This document shows positions 1 to 12,869 of a stretch of DNA of 64,000 nt, in pieces. Each line of letters opens with the position of its first letter. The stretch's first letter is position 1. The stretch is from Aralia elata (lineage: Eukaryota; Streptophyta; Magnoliopsida; Apiales; Araliaceae): assembly GCA_034770075.1 (NCBI GenBank), contig CM068383.1, positions 5,270,374 through 5,334,373 of the forward strand. Direction: 5' to 3'. A model generated the notes under the pieces. It was not told the DNA's origin. It ran no database searches and was given only the letters and a program-made list of their open reading frames with translations. Both the position numbers and the translations under genes were made by a program.

Positions 1-959
1 TTTCATTCCAAAGTTTTATTGTATTTTCTCTATTTGGTTGTGCCTCAAGTTATAATCTAAAACTTGATAGATACTATACTCCTCATTCTAAGAGATGGTA
101 AAAATTCAAAATATGTTCCGTAATTGTTGGGGGCCGGGTATCACTCCAAACACAAGATGCCGAGGTAATATATACTCCCAAACTAAGTTAAAGCCCACAA
201 TCTTAGGCCTGTCAAGAAACCTATCAAAAGGCACCACGTGTCATGACAACCCTATCTGAAGCTAGCTACCACGTGTTCTGGTGAGCCAACCACGCGTCCT
301 AGTGGCACGGGGTTGACCAAAAGCCGTCGCAAGAGCGCTAGATCAGGGCTAGTAAAAACTATGCACGCAGAAAGCATTAGATCAGGATTAGTGCGATAAA
401 AAAAATTGAAACCCCTAATATTACTAAATTTATAAATTCTATAGATGAGATTATTTTTATGAAACAAAAAGAGTAACAGATTACTTTCAATAAGTGAAAT
501 CAAAACAAACACATCATCAACATGTTTGATTTTTAGAAGTTTCTCTCATTAAATGTAATTATCCAGTTCACGCCAGAAAATGTGGGTTTGATTAGTGTGT
601 ACACAAGACTTACTTTACCTCCGATAAATCAACAATCACGACTTAAGTCTGTTGAAAGTTGCTAAGATAAACTAAGTTGATGTTATGGGATATGGATTGT
701 GCCTGATTCTAAACGTGATTTAGAATCCGTCGACTCATGTTGTTAAAAAAAATAAAAAATTAATCATCAAATCGCGACTGATTCTAAACGTGGTTTATAC
801 GTCGACTCATCAAATCACGTACACCAAACCGACAGTATTATCCAACAAAGATGAAGGTGTTGGAGGATGGGACGCATGTTGTTAAAAAAAAAAAATTAAC
901 CATGACCTTTTAAGATATGTACGTAATAAGTCAAGATGATTCAAGTTACCTATATTATT
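1..959. other. Non-coding AT-rich stretch, nothing assigned
   Basis: No open frame here looks like a known protein. The first ~400 bases have a more mixed composition than the rest and could be the edge of a repeat that starts outside the window, but no termini can be recognised. Confidence 0.4.
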
Positions 960-1517
960 CTCCCTCCATCCCAAATTATATATAGATTTGATCATTTACA
1001 CATTGATTAAGAAATATAATTATTACGTCAATTTTATTATTAACAGTACAATTATACTCATATTTAAATTTATTCATCACAAAACTAACTCCTACATAAC
1101 TATGTTTTTGGAACAAGAACATTTTGGAATTGTTGTACGATTAATAAATAACCACATGCACGTAGAAATAAGCTCAATTCATGAAGTAAAAACCTTTCAT
1201 ATATATAGTCCATTACTATACAATTTAACAAACTGGGTTCCCTCTATTTTTTTTGTTCCTTTCTTTTTTTTTTGTGCACAATTAATAAATCACCCCATGC
1301 ACGTAGAAATACGCTTAATTCATGAAGTAAAAACCTTTCATATACTCCATTACAATGCAATTTAACAAACTGGGTTCCCTCCTCGTTTTTAGATGCATGT
1401 GTGGGGAAAAGGGTAAATTGTACTATAACTATTTTAATTTTTTTTTAAAAGTAAACCGTAATTATTTTGGTTCAACAAAAATTCTCTAAAACTGTAAATA
1501 ATTTAGGATGTAGGGAG
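960..1517. mobile_element. Stowaway-like MITE, 558 bp
   Basis: The left end reads CTCCCTCCATCCCAAATTAT. The reverse complement of the right end reads CTCCCTACATCCTAAATTAT. Both match the CTCCCTCC-type termini of plant Stowaway (Tc1/mariner) MITEs. The right flank is TA, while the left flank is TT, so the expected TA duplication is imperfect. There is no transposase. The element has been lengthened by an internal direct duplication. Confidence 0.6.
1141..1381. repeat. Direct duplication (period ~141 bp) inside the MITE
   Basis: The block containing CATGCACGTAGAAATA, TTCATGAAGTAAAAACC and AACAAACTGGGTTCC occurs twice, with CGTAGAAATA at 1161 and again at 1302. The copies differ by a few substitutions and small indels. 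Confidence 0.75.
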
Positions 1518-1831
1518 TAACATAAATTAAGTTTTATTTTTTGAACTGGGTCGTCATAATAAATCTCCTCAATTCATATCACTTTTATCTTACATTTGAA
1601 AATTGGAGAAATAAAATTAGTGAAGTAATAGAATGAAAAAAGGGAATGAAATAGATAGTAGAATGATTCATTACATTTTGACTATGAATGAGTCATTCCA
1701 TATATACCCTCTCCTAAGGAATAAATTTTACAAATATGAATAAATACCTTATATATAATAGGCCGACAAGAAATCTTAATTTAAAATAATTGTGAATCGA
1801 CTTGAATAGTTTTGAGTTAACTCAGATGGTT

Positions 1832-2039
1832 ACATTGACAATAACAAATCTCTTTAGTCAATGATGATTAATAATTACTTTTCTTGGTTATTTCATGTGT
1901 CTTGATGTATATGCATGTATTCATATTAAATTCTCACATTGACAATAACAAATCTCTTTAGTCAATGATGATTAATAATTACTTTTCTTGGTTATTTCAT
2001 GTGTCTTGATGTATATGCATGTATTCATATTAAATTCTC
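1832..2039. repeat. Perfect 104-bp tandem duplication
   Basis: Bases 1832-1935 are repeated directly as 1936-2039 with no difference seen by eye. The unit begins ACATTGACAATAACAAATC and ends TTAAATTCTC. The lack of divergence points to a recent duplication or an assembly duplication. Confidence 0.9.
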
Positions 2040-4383
2040 AGGTTAACGTATGAGTGAATTACAAGAACCGGATACATTGAATTGCAAATAGTAAGAAAAT
2101 TCAATTTAAATTTAATTAAGTGTACCGAAGGATTTCAGCAACAAACAAAAGAGAAAGCTATACGACTTATGAAACAAATGGAGAAGACGAAACACACCAT
2201 TGGAAACAAGAAAAACTCTCAAATATACTAAGAAAAATAAGCAAGTGAAAGATTATTTTAAGATTTAAATCTGCTATATGTACTTATCATTTCTATTTGC
2301 TGTAAACGATATTTTCATATGAATAATTATATGTCGTTCATTTTACTTAGCCACATATTTATGACGCAACTCTATTCAATTCATATTTATATGTGGGAGT
2401 TTTAAAAAGACTCATTTTTTAAGGACTCATTTAAAACTCTTGAGGACTCATTTCCATACCAAAAATGTCTAAAATTTGATTCTTCTACCATTACCCACTT
2501 TCCAATACGAGGATTCTGGGTTCACAGCTTCTACATTGGATTCATCTCTTCCCACATACATGATGTCTTTCCATATTCTTGAGCAAGTGTAAGGGATAGT
2601 TTGAACACTGTCAACATGATCATTATAATTCCACTTAATTATTTTTAGCATAGAGAACTTTTTTTCACAAAGACTGAGATTTTACATTAAATCTCCACCA
2701 CCATTTGATGAGAATGGCTTCATTTTTATCTTTCAATGAACCAATCCCCATACCTCTCTTTTCCTTACTCGACACACTTCCCCCCCCCCCCCAATAAAAA
2801 ATTCCTTCTGATTCTTTTCAAACTTTTTAAAACTTCCACGTATAAAATTACTCCTTCCGTTTCAAATTATAAGATCATTATTAATTTTTAAAAGTTAATT
2901 TAAAATATTTTCAAACTCAAAATTGTTAAAAATAATAAAAAAGTAAATCTTACAATAAGCCGATTTTTGAGATATTTTATAATATTAATTATTGTATCGA
3001 CTAAAATTATAGAAATTCATGTCAATTTTAAATTTAAAAATATCTTAAATTGAGTTTAAAAAGACAATAATAATCAGAGATAGTAATTGATTCTGCTTCA
3101 AAATAATGACCAAACACATTTTTTTTAATTAGATAAGAATGACCAAATGAATTTCATATTCTCTCTGATTCTTGCTATGCATACACACTTAATTTGTTGA
3201 ATGTGTTGCATCATTGATATCCTAAGAAAATCGCAAACAAAGAAACGAAAGCGCACGTGCACAACAAAAGTAGATACTTAACTAGGTGGTAAGCAGATGT
3301 TAAGCATTTTCCATTCTAGACTTTGGGTGTTGAAAATTTGAAATTACAGGAGTTGGTTATTATTGTTGGGTTTTGGACCTGTCACTATACGGACCATTTG
3401 AACGAAGAGGATTAGTTTTACATAATCCGACGGCTCATATTGTGTCGTATAAAGTTAGACCATCATTATTATTGAAGATTTGAACGAGAGGATTAGTTTT
3501 ACATAATCCGACCGTTCATATTGTGTCGGTACAAAGTTAGACCATCATTATTGTGTTGGTATTGTGTCGGTATAAAGTCAGACCGTCATTAACCGGAAAG
3601 CTCAGTGCCTTTATATTTTGAATAATATTAAGTTAACAAAAGATAATTATAAAAAAATTAATATAAAATAATAAGTTAGATTATAATTAATAAATGTTTC
3701 ATTCTATATAAATAAATCTAATAATTATAATTAATTATTATCATACAAATTTTTTTATCCTCTTTTTGTGTATAATATTTTGTCACTAAAATATTATTAC
3801 TATATATTTTGTGCTGGTGTCGATTTTGCCTTTGTCATTATTCTCTATGATACTCAAATTTATAAAATATACTTAAATTTAATATATAAAGACATAAAAC
3901 TCTTAAATATACTAGATATATATTTTCAAAGTATTTGATATGTGATAATCTATATATTTTAAATTGCATCATTTATATTTATTTTTTTTTACAATTTTTA
4001 ATGACAATTTTTTGTTTCATTGTTACATTAAAATTTGTTAAACATATATTTAACTTATATAATAAAAATTTATTGTTACATAAATTTTAAATATTGTGTC
4101 ATTTTATATTATTAAAAATATAATTCTTTTATTAAAATAAAAAATAACGATACTTGTTTTTGGGCCAATATAATAAGACAATAATGAGCAACGTCTCCTC
4201 GTGCATGCGTAGATTTCGTCTCCTCGTGCATGCGTTGTTTTTGGGCCAAAGAATCTTATTTTATGTATGTATATATAGAAAAAGAAGAAACACAAACATG
4301 TGTATATATATATATATACACACATGTTTATGTTAGTGCTTTTTCTTCTTCTAATCCAATCAGTTGAAAAGTACTCTCTCCGT
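2040..4383. other. Non-coding upstream region of gene A, with short repeats
   Basis: No gene is supported. There is a C-run at 2780-2792. A diverged tandem repeat of ~82 bp lies at about 3400-3560, with the segment AGAGGATTAGTTTTACATAA in both copies. A 19-bp direct repeat (CGTCTCCTCGTGCATGCGT) lies at 4192-4210 and 4217-4235. A TA-rich palindrome of the form ACATGTGTATA...TATACACACATG lies at about 4297-4326. A second MITE may start near 2849 (CTCCTTCCGTTTCAAATTAT), but its other end is not convincing. Confidence 0.5.
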
Positions 4384-5434
4384 ATGAATGATTTATTAAT
4401 GAAGAAACATAATGAATTGGGGGAGAAAGAGGTGCAAGATGTAAATTATCGTCCCAAATTCAGAGTCCGCAAAGTTTTGGTGATCCCACAACATCGAAGG
4501 TGGTGTTGCAAGACAAAAAGGTTTCATTTTATCTTTTATCATTGCAGAGCTACTTGTTCTATTATAATTTATTTTTGGTGATTGTTAATGCTAGAATAAT
4601 ATTTATATTATTAGACACTTTTACACTTGTTTCAATTATATTTTAAACTTTTAATAACATTTATATATCATAATTATTATTTTGACATTATCAATCGCGC
4701 ACTTTTTATTCAATTTATCAAGTACACATTAACGATATAAATATTATTTTTAGCAACGATACCTGCAAAATATTTATTTACAAAATATTATTATGTCGCT
4801 AATGTAATTTTTAGTTAATATTAGGTGAAAAATGTAATGGAGGAGAATCTGTTTTGTCTCTATATTATCATCACAAAGGATTCGTGATATTCTTGTTCGT
4901 ATTATTTTAAGCTAGATCGATTAACTTTCTCAATATTGTTGTGATAGGACAACGGAGGAAAAGATGATCTCAACTCCACCGTGCCATGGTGTATTCAAAT
5001 ATCTCATTCCATTGCTACTAGCAATCCTAGCAGTGAAGTTTCAAGGCAAAGCAAAAGATCCTTTTGACACACATCCCATAAACATGTGGGCTTTCCTTAT
5101 ATCCTCATGCACCTACTACTTGGTTTTGGGAATTATGAAAGAGACTCGATTAACTAATAAGTTTACAAGATACCCTCACATGTTCAACCTAGTTATTATG
5201 GTTTTAGGTTCTCTTTCTTCAGTCTCTTTGTTATCTATTTTTCTACCAAGCTTACTCGGGCGGCTCATCTTCATTTCATGGGGCCTTTTTTCTATGATTT
5301 TAGCACGCCATGTATTTAAGTGTATATACATATGGCTTTGCAATGGAACTAAGAAGGCAATTTCCTATGGAGTTGACAAAATTTATTGGATTGCGATATG
5401 TCTCAGTCAAAGTCAACAAGTTTTGCCTAATTGA
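4384..5434 (+). CDS. Gene A: small multi-pass membrane protein, unknown function
   Basis: Exon 2 encodes 156 residues from the ATG at 4964 to the TGA ending at 5434. It has about four hydrophobic helices, near residues 11-25, 41-57, 74-94 and 98-120 counted from that Met. A hydrophilic loop after helix 1 carries DPFDTHPINMWAF. A likely upstream exon (4384-4520) ends AG|GT, and an acceptor (GTGATAG) ends at 4947. Joining them keeps phase 2 and reads in frame into the 4964 ATG, giving about 207 residues, but use of exon 1 is inferred. Gene B downstream is a clear paralogue, with a shared start MIS, a shared NM.AF loop, an LSS.SL stretch and an ARH motif. The family was not recognised and no catalytic motif is visible. 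The protein is probably membrane-embedded. Confidence is high that this is a gene and low for the N-terminus. Confidence 0.7.
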
Positions 5435-6182
5435 GTTCTGATATTGCTGATTGGGATGTTCATTTGTAGCCTATGGTTAAAGATTGTATTGGAAATGTTG
5501 AAATCATTGAACTAGCTAGTTTGGTATTTTGAAAGAAAAATACAAAATATGGACCAACAATATACAACATTTTGATCATTTTGAAACACAAGTGTCGTCG
5601 CTTTTTTGGCTCTTGTGAATAAAATTTGAAGTCCAAAAGCGCATGCAAAAACTAATTCTAGGTCTTTTTGATGTTTTTAAAACTTATTTGGTTCGCGAGT
5701 TGAAAGCACGTCACAAAGTTCGTTGTAATGATAGTATTGATGGAGTAGAAAAACATTTTAAAGAAAAATGAGTTTAGCTTGTATACACATATAAATTCTG
5801 TAATATCAAAACTCGAACATATTTTGGAGGTTGTGGATATGATGGGATGTTAATGTCGATTCAAAGAGTATTATGTCAAACAAAAGTTGAGAACTGAAAG
5901 GACCCCGAAAATTTATACAAAATGCAATATACGAATAAGTTTGTTAGCATGTGGAGAACATTGGTTCTCAAAAGTTGCTTAAAGATTTTGATAAAGATGA
6001 GATACCTTTTGAAAAATTAGAAGAACGTGAGGATTAAGAAGTACATCTTGTTAACAAAAGTGATGGAATTGAAGAAATAACAACTGAAGAATCGTATTTG
6101 GAGGTACAAAAGAAGAAAAAGATAAAAAGGAGGGCAAGATAAAAAATAAAGAATTGAAAGAAATATACTAATAGTTGAAAAT
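5435..6182. other. Unassigned stretch, possibly a decayed coding sequence
   Basis: Bases 5880-6180 are rich in A and G, with short Lys/Glu-rich open stretches, and they continue in style on the far side of the CACTA insertion (35100-35460). This may be one old coding remnant that the CACTA element split. No family was recognised. The three bases AAT at 6180-6182 are the left target duplication of the CACTA element. Confidence 0.3.
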
Positions 6183-6674
6183 CACTACAAGAAACTGGGT
6201 TACTGACACACTCAATGCCGATGAAAGAAATTTTGTCGCTAATGAGATCAATACCGACAACAATGTCGTCGTTAATGATTGTTGTCGCTTATGACTCGTT
6301 AGCCCGCACCCGTGTTTATTTTATCAACGGGCGTCCGTCGGGAGTGGGTTTCTAGTCATCGGTAATGGGTAGTATTTGGGCGCGAAAAATGCGTGCGCGA
6401 GGGAATACTTTTGGTCGACGGACAAGTCTCATAGGCAAGGGAAATCGTCATCGCTAATGCACTCAATATCGACGGAGTCCATCTCGATGGCATGTCCGTC
6501 GAGAATGGGTCTTTTAATTCAAACCCTAATTTTGACGGGCCTTTTTAATTTTTGGCGTCCTTCCCTCTCCTGTGTGTACGCTGCTCCTCTTTCCCTCTCT
6601 TCTCCTGCATCTTCCCTTTCTTCTTCCCCTCTCTTCACTGTCGCCGCTGGCCTCCCTTACTTTCTTGTCGTCTG
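6183..6674. repeat. CACTA left arm with subterminal repeats
   Basis: Contains the terminal repeat and many short motifs built on GTCGNTAATG and GTCCGTCG in both orientations. A strongly pyrimidine-rich tract follows (about 6555-6670) that continues after the solo LTR at 11165-11210, so the LTR split one tract. That tract followed by GACGGCGATG at 11221-11230 looks like a transcript leader. Confidence 0.7.
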
Positions 6675-7993
6675 TGTAACGCCCCCGAAATTCGGGTCTT
6701 GTCTTTAAGTGTGTCACGGTACTACCCATACAACATAATCTTATTACATGAATATAATTACAATATTATTACAACATATCCTCATTTAATCCCAGGTTCG
6801 AAGACCTTTACTGATACATCATCTAATATTTAAAATAATATTACATTTGTACTAATATTACAATTAATACAAATCATCTTCAATCATTAACTAGTCCTTT
6901 CCTCTGACTTTACCAAATTCTTCGGTCTGCTCTGTCTTAGCTAAAAATAATTATTTATAGCAAGGGTGAGCAACTACGTTGCCCAGCAAGTTTAACAGTT
7001 ATCACGTAACACGTAATTCACATTTCAGCATGCTTCACATTTTCTCATTTTTCGCATTTTATGCATACATCACATTTTTCATGTTGTACATGTTATACAT
7101 GCTTCATAATATTCATACTTCACATTTCTCAAATTATATAGATCACATATAACAGTTAACTTACATCATCAACTCAATATTAACAGTTATTATTATATTG
7201 TTGCACAAAGTGCACATTACAGCATCACAAGAATTTCACATAACACTGAAAGCTTGCACATAACACATAACAACAAGTACTGAAAAACCTGTCTCGATCC
7301 ATAGTTCATCATCTATCTCATTCACATATAATATACTTGCTCCTGTACTCCATTCTGAGTCATCTACAACGTCATATAATATTTTTTATTAACATAATAA
7401 TCTTCTCATCACAACATTAACTTTCATTAATTATTTCTCGTAACTATAATTTAATATTCATGTTTACCATCTTAATAATCTCCAACTTTTAGCGTTACGT
7501 TCAAAAATTCTCAAAATCTTGGACAATCACTTTCTTACGTTAAGTACGAAATTATACGTCAAAATATACCATTACCCAAAATTTTATCTTAATCCGAGTT
7601 ATAAAATTCGTTTTCACACTTTTACTTTAACAAAATATTGATTTTGTTTTTATCTTATCTCCTTCGTTACTCATTCATTATTATTCTTTTCTTACGTCAA
7701 ATTAAAGCTTATACAGTCTACTTTAATCTCATCTAGGCCTTGGTTTTAGGTCTTTCTTCAAGAAAAATAGATTTTCATTTTTTATAACCAAGGTCAGATT
7801 GTTACAAAATCTGGCCAGTTTACCCTCTCTCGCTAAAACAGTCATAACTAATTCGTTTCAAAACGTTTTTGAGCAATTCTTGCGTCTACGCGAAGCTAAC
7901 TTCCGAGGCTACAAATTTTATATTTTAACTATTTTCGAACACATAAGTCCAGAAAATTCATACAAGAGGTAGGTGCGAATCTGATTTTTCAGA

Positions 7994-8290
7994 TTGGACA
8001 GTTTTGATGCACTTACTTTGGCACGTCATAACTTGGTCGTATGAACTTAGAATTGGTCCGTTCTTGAGGCTATGGATTGCTGGGATTGAAATCTACAAAA
8101 CCCCAGAATATCATAAATTTTCATTTAGTCGAACCAGCCAAAACAGTGGCCCAAAAGTCCCCTCTCGCGCTAATTTTTAGTTTGGACAGTTTTGATGCGC
8201 TTACTTTGGAACGTCATAACTCGTTCGTCCAAACTCAGAATGAGTCCGTTCTGGAGACTATGGATTCTTTATTCAGTGTACTATATTCGC
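7994..8290. repeat. Diverged direct duplication inside the solo LTR (period 188 bp)
   Basis: TTGGACAGTTTTGATGC begins at 7994 (with A for T in the flank) and again at 8182. Both copies continue with similar sequence through a CTATGGATT block. The copies differ at several positions, so the duplication is older than the 104-bp one. Confidence 0.7.
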
Positions 8291-8772
8291 TTAGAAAACC
8301 AATTTTTTTTGGAAATTTAAACTAGCTACAAAATTATCCTTAGGGTCAGCAGCATACTAGTTTTCAGTTTTCAACATGTTTTACTAAAATATTCACCATA
8401 AATTCGTTTTAACTTTTTTTTGCTTCATTCCAACTGGAATATTTTCATAACTCAAAGGAGTATAACATACTATTACAGAACTTTAAATTTCAATTTTAGA
8501 CTATAACGCAAAATGGGTCCAAAACAATCCATTATCAGTCCATTGTCCATCCATTTAAGCATAGGTTTATATCTTCATTCTTTATTCCTCTTTTGCATGT
8601 TATTACCGGTAGTTTTAATGTATTTACATAATTCTTATTCGTTCATGGTCAACCAACAACAACCTTTAACAACCAAGCAAAGCAAAAATATATAAAGCTT
8701 GAAAGGATAAAGATTGAAAGTTAGGGTTTTCAAGTCTTATCTCTTGAGTCCTCTTCTTTCTTGCTTGATGAC

Positions 8773-9595
8773 CAGAGGTAGAACCAAGGGGCGGGGGGGG
8801 GGGGGGGGGGGGGGTCATATGACCCTGGTATTCCGACGCTTTGGAGCTCGGAGTCGGACATTGAATCGGAAGAAGTAGAATTAGTAGTGAGTGAAAGTGA
8901 GGGAATTTGATCGGCGAGAGACTTGATGTGTTGATCGGCAACAGTTTTAAGCTCATTGGCTTTCTTAGAGGCCTCGAGTGCAAAGTCTTTAGATCGCTTA
9001 GCGGTTTCAGAGACAATGTCGGCGATCTTCGTTGGAGAAATGGTTAGGGTTAGGGCTTGAGATCTCTTGGTTGCTTCTGCGAATTTCTTTGCCTTTAGCC
9101 ATAAATTCTCCATTACTTCTGAGTTTGATTCTTTGCTTATTTCTTTTTAATGAAGATGAAGCTGGATAGCTTGATACTCTGATAGTAGAGTGTACTGGTA
9201 GTAATGAGATGCAAAGGGAGTGATGTAGCTATGAAGGTGTTGGAATTGGTCCTGCCACATACGAATTATAACCGTTGATTTGAATTTAATAAGAGAGAAG
9301 AAAGATACTGTGATATAAGGTGATCAATAAAATACTGTTGCTGAAAAGGATGGCACGTATAGGAGTGACCTTCTTCTTCCGTTCTTCGCACTGCAGCAGT
9401 TAAGTTTTTTTTATTTTACATGAAATGACGTCGTTTCATTTAGTAAGTTTAAAACAAATAAAAAAAAACCTTTTTCTTTTTTCTTCAAAATCGTCTCAGC
9501 CAACAACCGAAAGAAGCACTTCAAGCGTCAATAAATAAATTTTTTTTACTGATGTATTTTGACCCCCCTCTAAAAACGTTCTGGTTCTGCCACTG
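8773..9595. mobile_element. Pack-hAT: non-autonomous hAT carrying a host gene fragment
   Basis: The left terminus is CAGAGGTAGAACCA. The reverse complement of the right terminus is CAGTGGCAGAACCAG. Both lead into a G-rich stretch ending GGGGGGTCA. The element is flanked by a perfect 8-bp duplication, TTGATGAC, at 8765-8772 and 9596-9603, which fits the hAT superfamily. No transposase is present. Instead the interior carries a protein-coding segment with its own start codon and upstream sequence, which is the definition of a Pack-type element. A 22-G run (8793-8814) sits beside the left terminus. The element is nested in the solo LTR. Confidence 0.82.
8816..9113 (-). pseudogene. Captured 5' exon fragment of a host gene (helical, Lys/Ala-rich N-terminus)
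   Basis: From the ATG at 9113 the minus strand reads MENLWLKAKKFAEATKRSQ and continues for about 98 host-like residues. These include amphipathic repeats of the form ETAKRSKDFALEASKKANEL and a Ser-rich tail. The frame then runs into the transposon's G-run, which gives eight prolines, passes through the terminal repeat and stops outside the element at 8730. The last ~30 residues are therefore transposon and LTR sequence, not gene. The N-terminus resembles plant proteins that start MENLW.KAK and carry a BSD domain further on, but the BSD domain itself is absent, so that link is tentative. About 150 bp of apparent 5' UTR or promoter was captured upstream of the ATG. Confidence 0.6.
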
Positions 9596-11033
9596 TTGAT
9601 GACTTAGGTGCTTAGCTTGCTACTTCCTCTTTTTCCTTGCTCAATACCCGAACTCCCCACTCTCTCTCTCTCTCTAGCTCTTACTTACAACCATTTCTTT
9701 CTCTCTCACTCTAGGTTACTTAGAAGATTTAGGTGATAATAAGAGAATAAGGATGAATAGATGGAGTTTTGGGTTAGTTAGTCTCCTCTCTCTCTCTCTC
9801 TTGCCATGTCCGAACATTTCTTCTCTTCCTCCTCTGCTAGTTTTCTCTCAACTTAGCTCCTTCTCTTTTCAAAATTAGCTGAACCAAGATCGGATGATAA
9901 TGTGGAAGGAGTAATTTAATTTAACAATGCTATTTGATCATAATGATTTTATTAGTAATGATCAAAATATGTTAATAGATAGTTAATGATATTAATATCA
10001 ATCCTAAAAAAAATTAGAATCATAAAAAATAATTTCACCGTTAAAAGTCTAAAAGAATTTCCATTCATTGAAATTTTGATGAAAAATCTACATGTTCATC
10101 AAATGGTAAAAATTGTCGGATTACTTTCATTTTTTGAAATAATTATGCTATTCAATATAATAAATTAGTTGACCGGTATCCATTTCAATTATCCAATTCA
10201 CAATTATCAAATAATGGATGAATTGGATGGAAATGGAGGGGATCCTTGTCCCCCTCTCTCTCTCCAAGGCCCACTTTGTCCGATTGTTCCCCCATCTTCT
10301 CTCCCAATTATTTTGTTGTCTCTTTTTTCTTTCTTAGTTTATTCCTCCACTTATTTTAGGATTTTATTTCTTAATTGGTTTATTTGCTAGGCACATGCTT
10401 TTTCATTATTTTATTAAAGCATTCATTCATTCCATTTGATTTTGTCATCCCGTAGGCTCTTCTAAATTCAACTAAATGTTGATCTCTCACTCCTTTTATC
10501 CACCCATTTGACCAATTTTGACTTTACAAATTGGATTAAAATTTGGGCTTCACTTTGGGCTTGGTTTATAATTAGTTTGGGCATTTAATTAAGCACATAC
10601 TTGGCTACATAATTCTCTAAACTTGGACTTAAAAATTAATTTAGAATTTCATCTAGACATTTATTAGCCCACTAGTTTAATTCCGTATTGGGCTCATTTA
10701 ATTGGATTAGCTATTTACTAACCAATTAGCTTACCACATTCATGTACATAAATATATATGTAGCCCACATATATTTAGTTAACATATTTACACCAAATAA
10801 ATTATTTCCATAATAATTTCCATAAAAATATTTATTTTATTCAATAAATATTAATATCCCTTAGTACAAGGTTAAGTTTTGTTTACAATTGTTACAACAA
10901 TTAACTCAAAGTGACTTATTTAATAGTTTAATTAACTATTAAATATAACTTTTTAGATATATGTATATATATATTTCACACGTATATATACATATTATAA
11001 ATCCATCACGTAATTCACATAAATATATATAAT

Positions 11034-11038
<5 letters not shown>

Positions 11039-11075
<37 letters not shown>
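11039..11075. repeat. (TA)n microsatellite
   Basis: Uninterrupted TA dinucleotides of about 37 bp near the right end of the solo LTR. Confidence 0.95.
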
Positions 11076-11080
<5 letters not shown>

Positions 11081-11164
11081 CATTCAAACCTGACACGTCT
11101 CATAATAAGAATTTTATTCATTAAATTCTTATTTTAATAGTTTCTGAAAATTTGGGTTATCAAA

Positions 11165-11819
11165 GTCCGACCTCCCTCTCTTCCTCTCCTCCCCTGACTT
11201 CCCCGTTTGCGTCGAATTCTGACGGCGATGAAACCGACTGCTTCAATTTCTCTTGCTTAGGGCTTATTTTGTAAGTTCCAATCCTTCTACTTAGGGTTTA
11301 ATTTGCAAGTTCCAATTTCTAATTCTTCTTTTTCCCTAATTTCTAGGTTTCCATTTTTGTGTTTCAAGAACTATGGTCCTCTTCTCCGCTACTCCTCCAT
11401 TTTGTGTTTTAGGTACTTTTCCCTCTCTCTCTAACACTCAAACACACATGATGTTTACCTGAGAATTTGTAATTTCTAATGCAGTCTAAGAATTTATGTT
11501 TACCTAGGAACATCTCAAAATTTGGGGTAAAAGTGCCATCTTTGAGCTTCTACATCCCTTTATCTTCACTAACAACTTAACTCCAATAAAAGAAATAAAA
11601 TAAATTGGTTTTCTCATTTTTCATATTAATTTATTTGGTGTAAGAAATTGGACATGTGGGATTGCCTCATATCTTTAATATAAATGGATCATAATTTATT
11701 GTGGAAAGGGTTAATTAGTACTTCATCTAGTGCCAGTGTAATATACAGAGTTTTTCCAAATAAGGAAAAGAATATTATAAATGTAAACGAAGATGTTATT
11801 TTCAAGATGAGCTGAGGCT
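11165..11819. other. CACTA interior segment, no intact gene
   Basis: Continues the pyrimidine-rich tract from the left arm, then a short ATG frame at 11228 that stops within about 11 codons. Plausible splice-site-like sequence follows (TTTCTAGG near 11341-11348, TTTTAGG near 11410), but no transposase domain is readable. It could be the untranslated leader of the lost CACTA gene. Confidence 0.35.
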
Positions 11820-12869
11820 ATGTAGTTGATGAAAGAATTCTGAGGATTAGAATAATATTATGTTGGTGATTTTGGGAACGAAATCCTTATAAGGGGAGAA
11901 GAATGTGACGACCTGAGAAATCGAGTAGTCTTATAATTAAGGTTAAAGAATATTATTTAATAAAATAAATTTTTATGAATATTATTCTGTATACGTGATT
12001 TAAGGTTGATTAATGACCTAGTTTACGTGTTACATGATTATGTATGAGTTTTGGGATTTTTAGAAGAAAATAAAAAATTTTCCGAGAAGAAAAAAATCGT
12101 AAAAACACTATTCAAGCCAAAAATATCTTTTTGTTTTTTGAATTTTCGAATCGCAGGATAACATTTATTTGAGGACGGGAGATGTAATCTCCAATAAAAT
12201 CGACGAAAGAAATTTTGCGGTTTTCGCATATTAAACGAGTTAGGAAATCTAACTAGAACCGAAATCGAGTAATCGACTAAGTTTGGGGACGTAAACCCTA
12301 ATCGAAAGTATGAAAGGGCAAAATCGACTTTTGTCGGCTAATTAAACGAGTTACAAATCGTAACCAAGAAAGTTAGAAAATTAACCTAACTAGAAAGAAA
12401 ACGTGTAACCAAATTATTTTCGTCTAACCGAGCCAAATTTGAGCTTAGGATTGAGCCTAGGGTTTGAAATGGCTTGGCTAGAGTTCAGAGTGGCTTGGCT
12501 AGGGTTGAGTCAAAGGAGAGAGTTTAGGGTTAAAACCTAGATTCTTGGAAGCTAAGTAAGGAAAATTCATATGTCACTTGGGAGAATTTGGCATGTGGTT
12601 AAATGAATGTGGGAGATAGGGGAACTAAGCTTTCTTCTATGCTAAGTTAAGGAGGACAAAGAATGATGGAAACCTTCCATTTATAGTAAGTTTTATCCAA
12701 ATAAATCAAGCCTTAGATTGTTGTCCCCTCTATTCAATTTATTTCATCCAAGCAAGGCCTTAGGTAATGATTTTATCTAGCTTTAGTTAATTTAATTGAA
12801 GTTAGATAAGTTAATTAGAGCATGGTTAAAAGAGCTAAATGACTAATCTACCCCAACCTTTGTTTGCCT

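Larger units (their letters stand above)
6675..11164 (-). mobile_element. Solo LTR of a Tekay-like chromovirus, interrupted by a Pack-hAT
   Basis: On the plus strand it opens TGTAACGCCCCCGAAATT and closes AATTTGGGTTATCAAA, a decayed form of a TG...CA pair. Flanks are GTCTG (6670-6674) and GTCCG (11165-11169), a 5-bp duplication with one C/T difference. Removing the hAT and its duplication leaves about 3.66 kb. Internal blocks such as CTAAAACAGTCATAACTAAT match the LTRs of the Tekay element at 14305-31410, so the family is related. Orientation follows from TGTAACxCCC being the plus-strand start of minus-strand copies here. No second LTR or internal region is present. Confidence 0.75.

Noticed and set aside
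988..1365. 125-codon frame within the MITE
   Set aside because: Composed of the duplicated MITE block; no protein-like composition.
6376..6833. Overlapping frames of 60-110 codons near the CACTA left arm
   Set aside because: They arise from the pyrimidine-rich leader and run across the solo LTR boundary at 6675.
10939..11121. Tyr/Ile-rich open frame
   Set aside because: Translation of the TA microsatellite.
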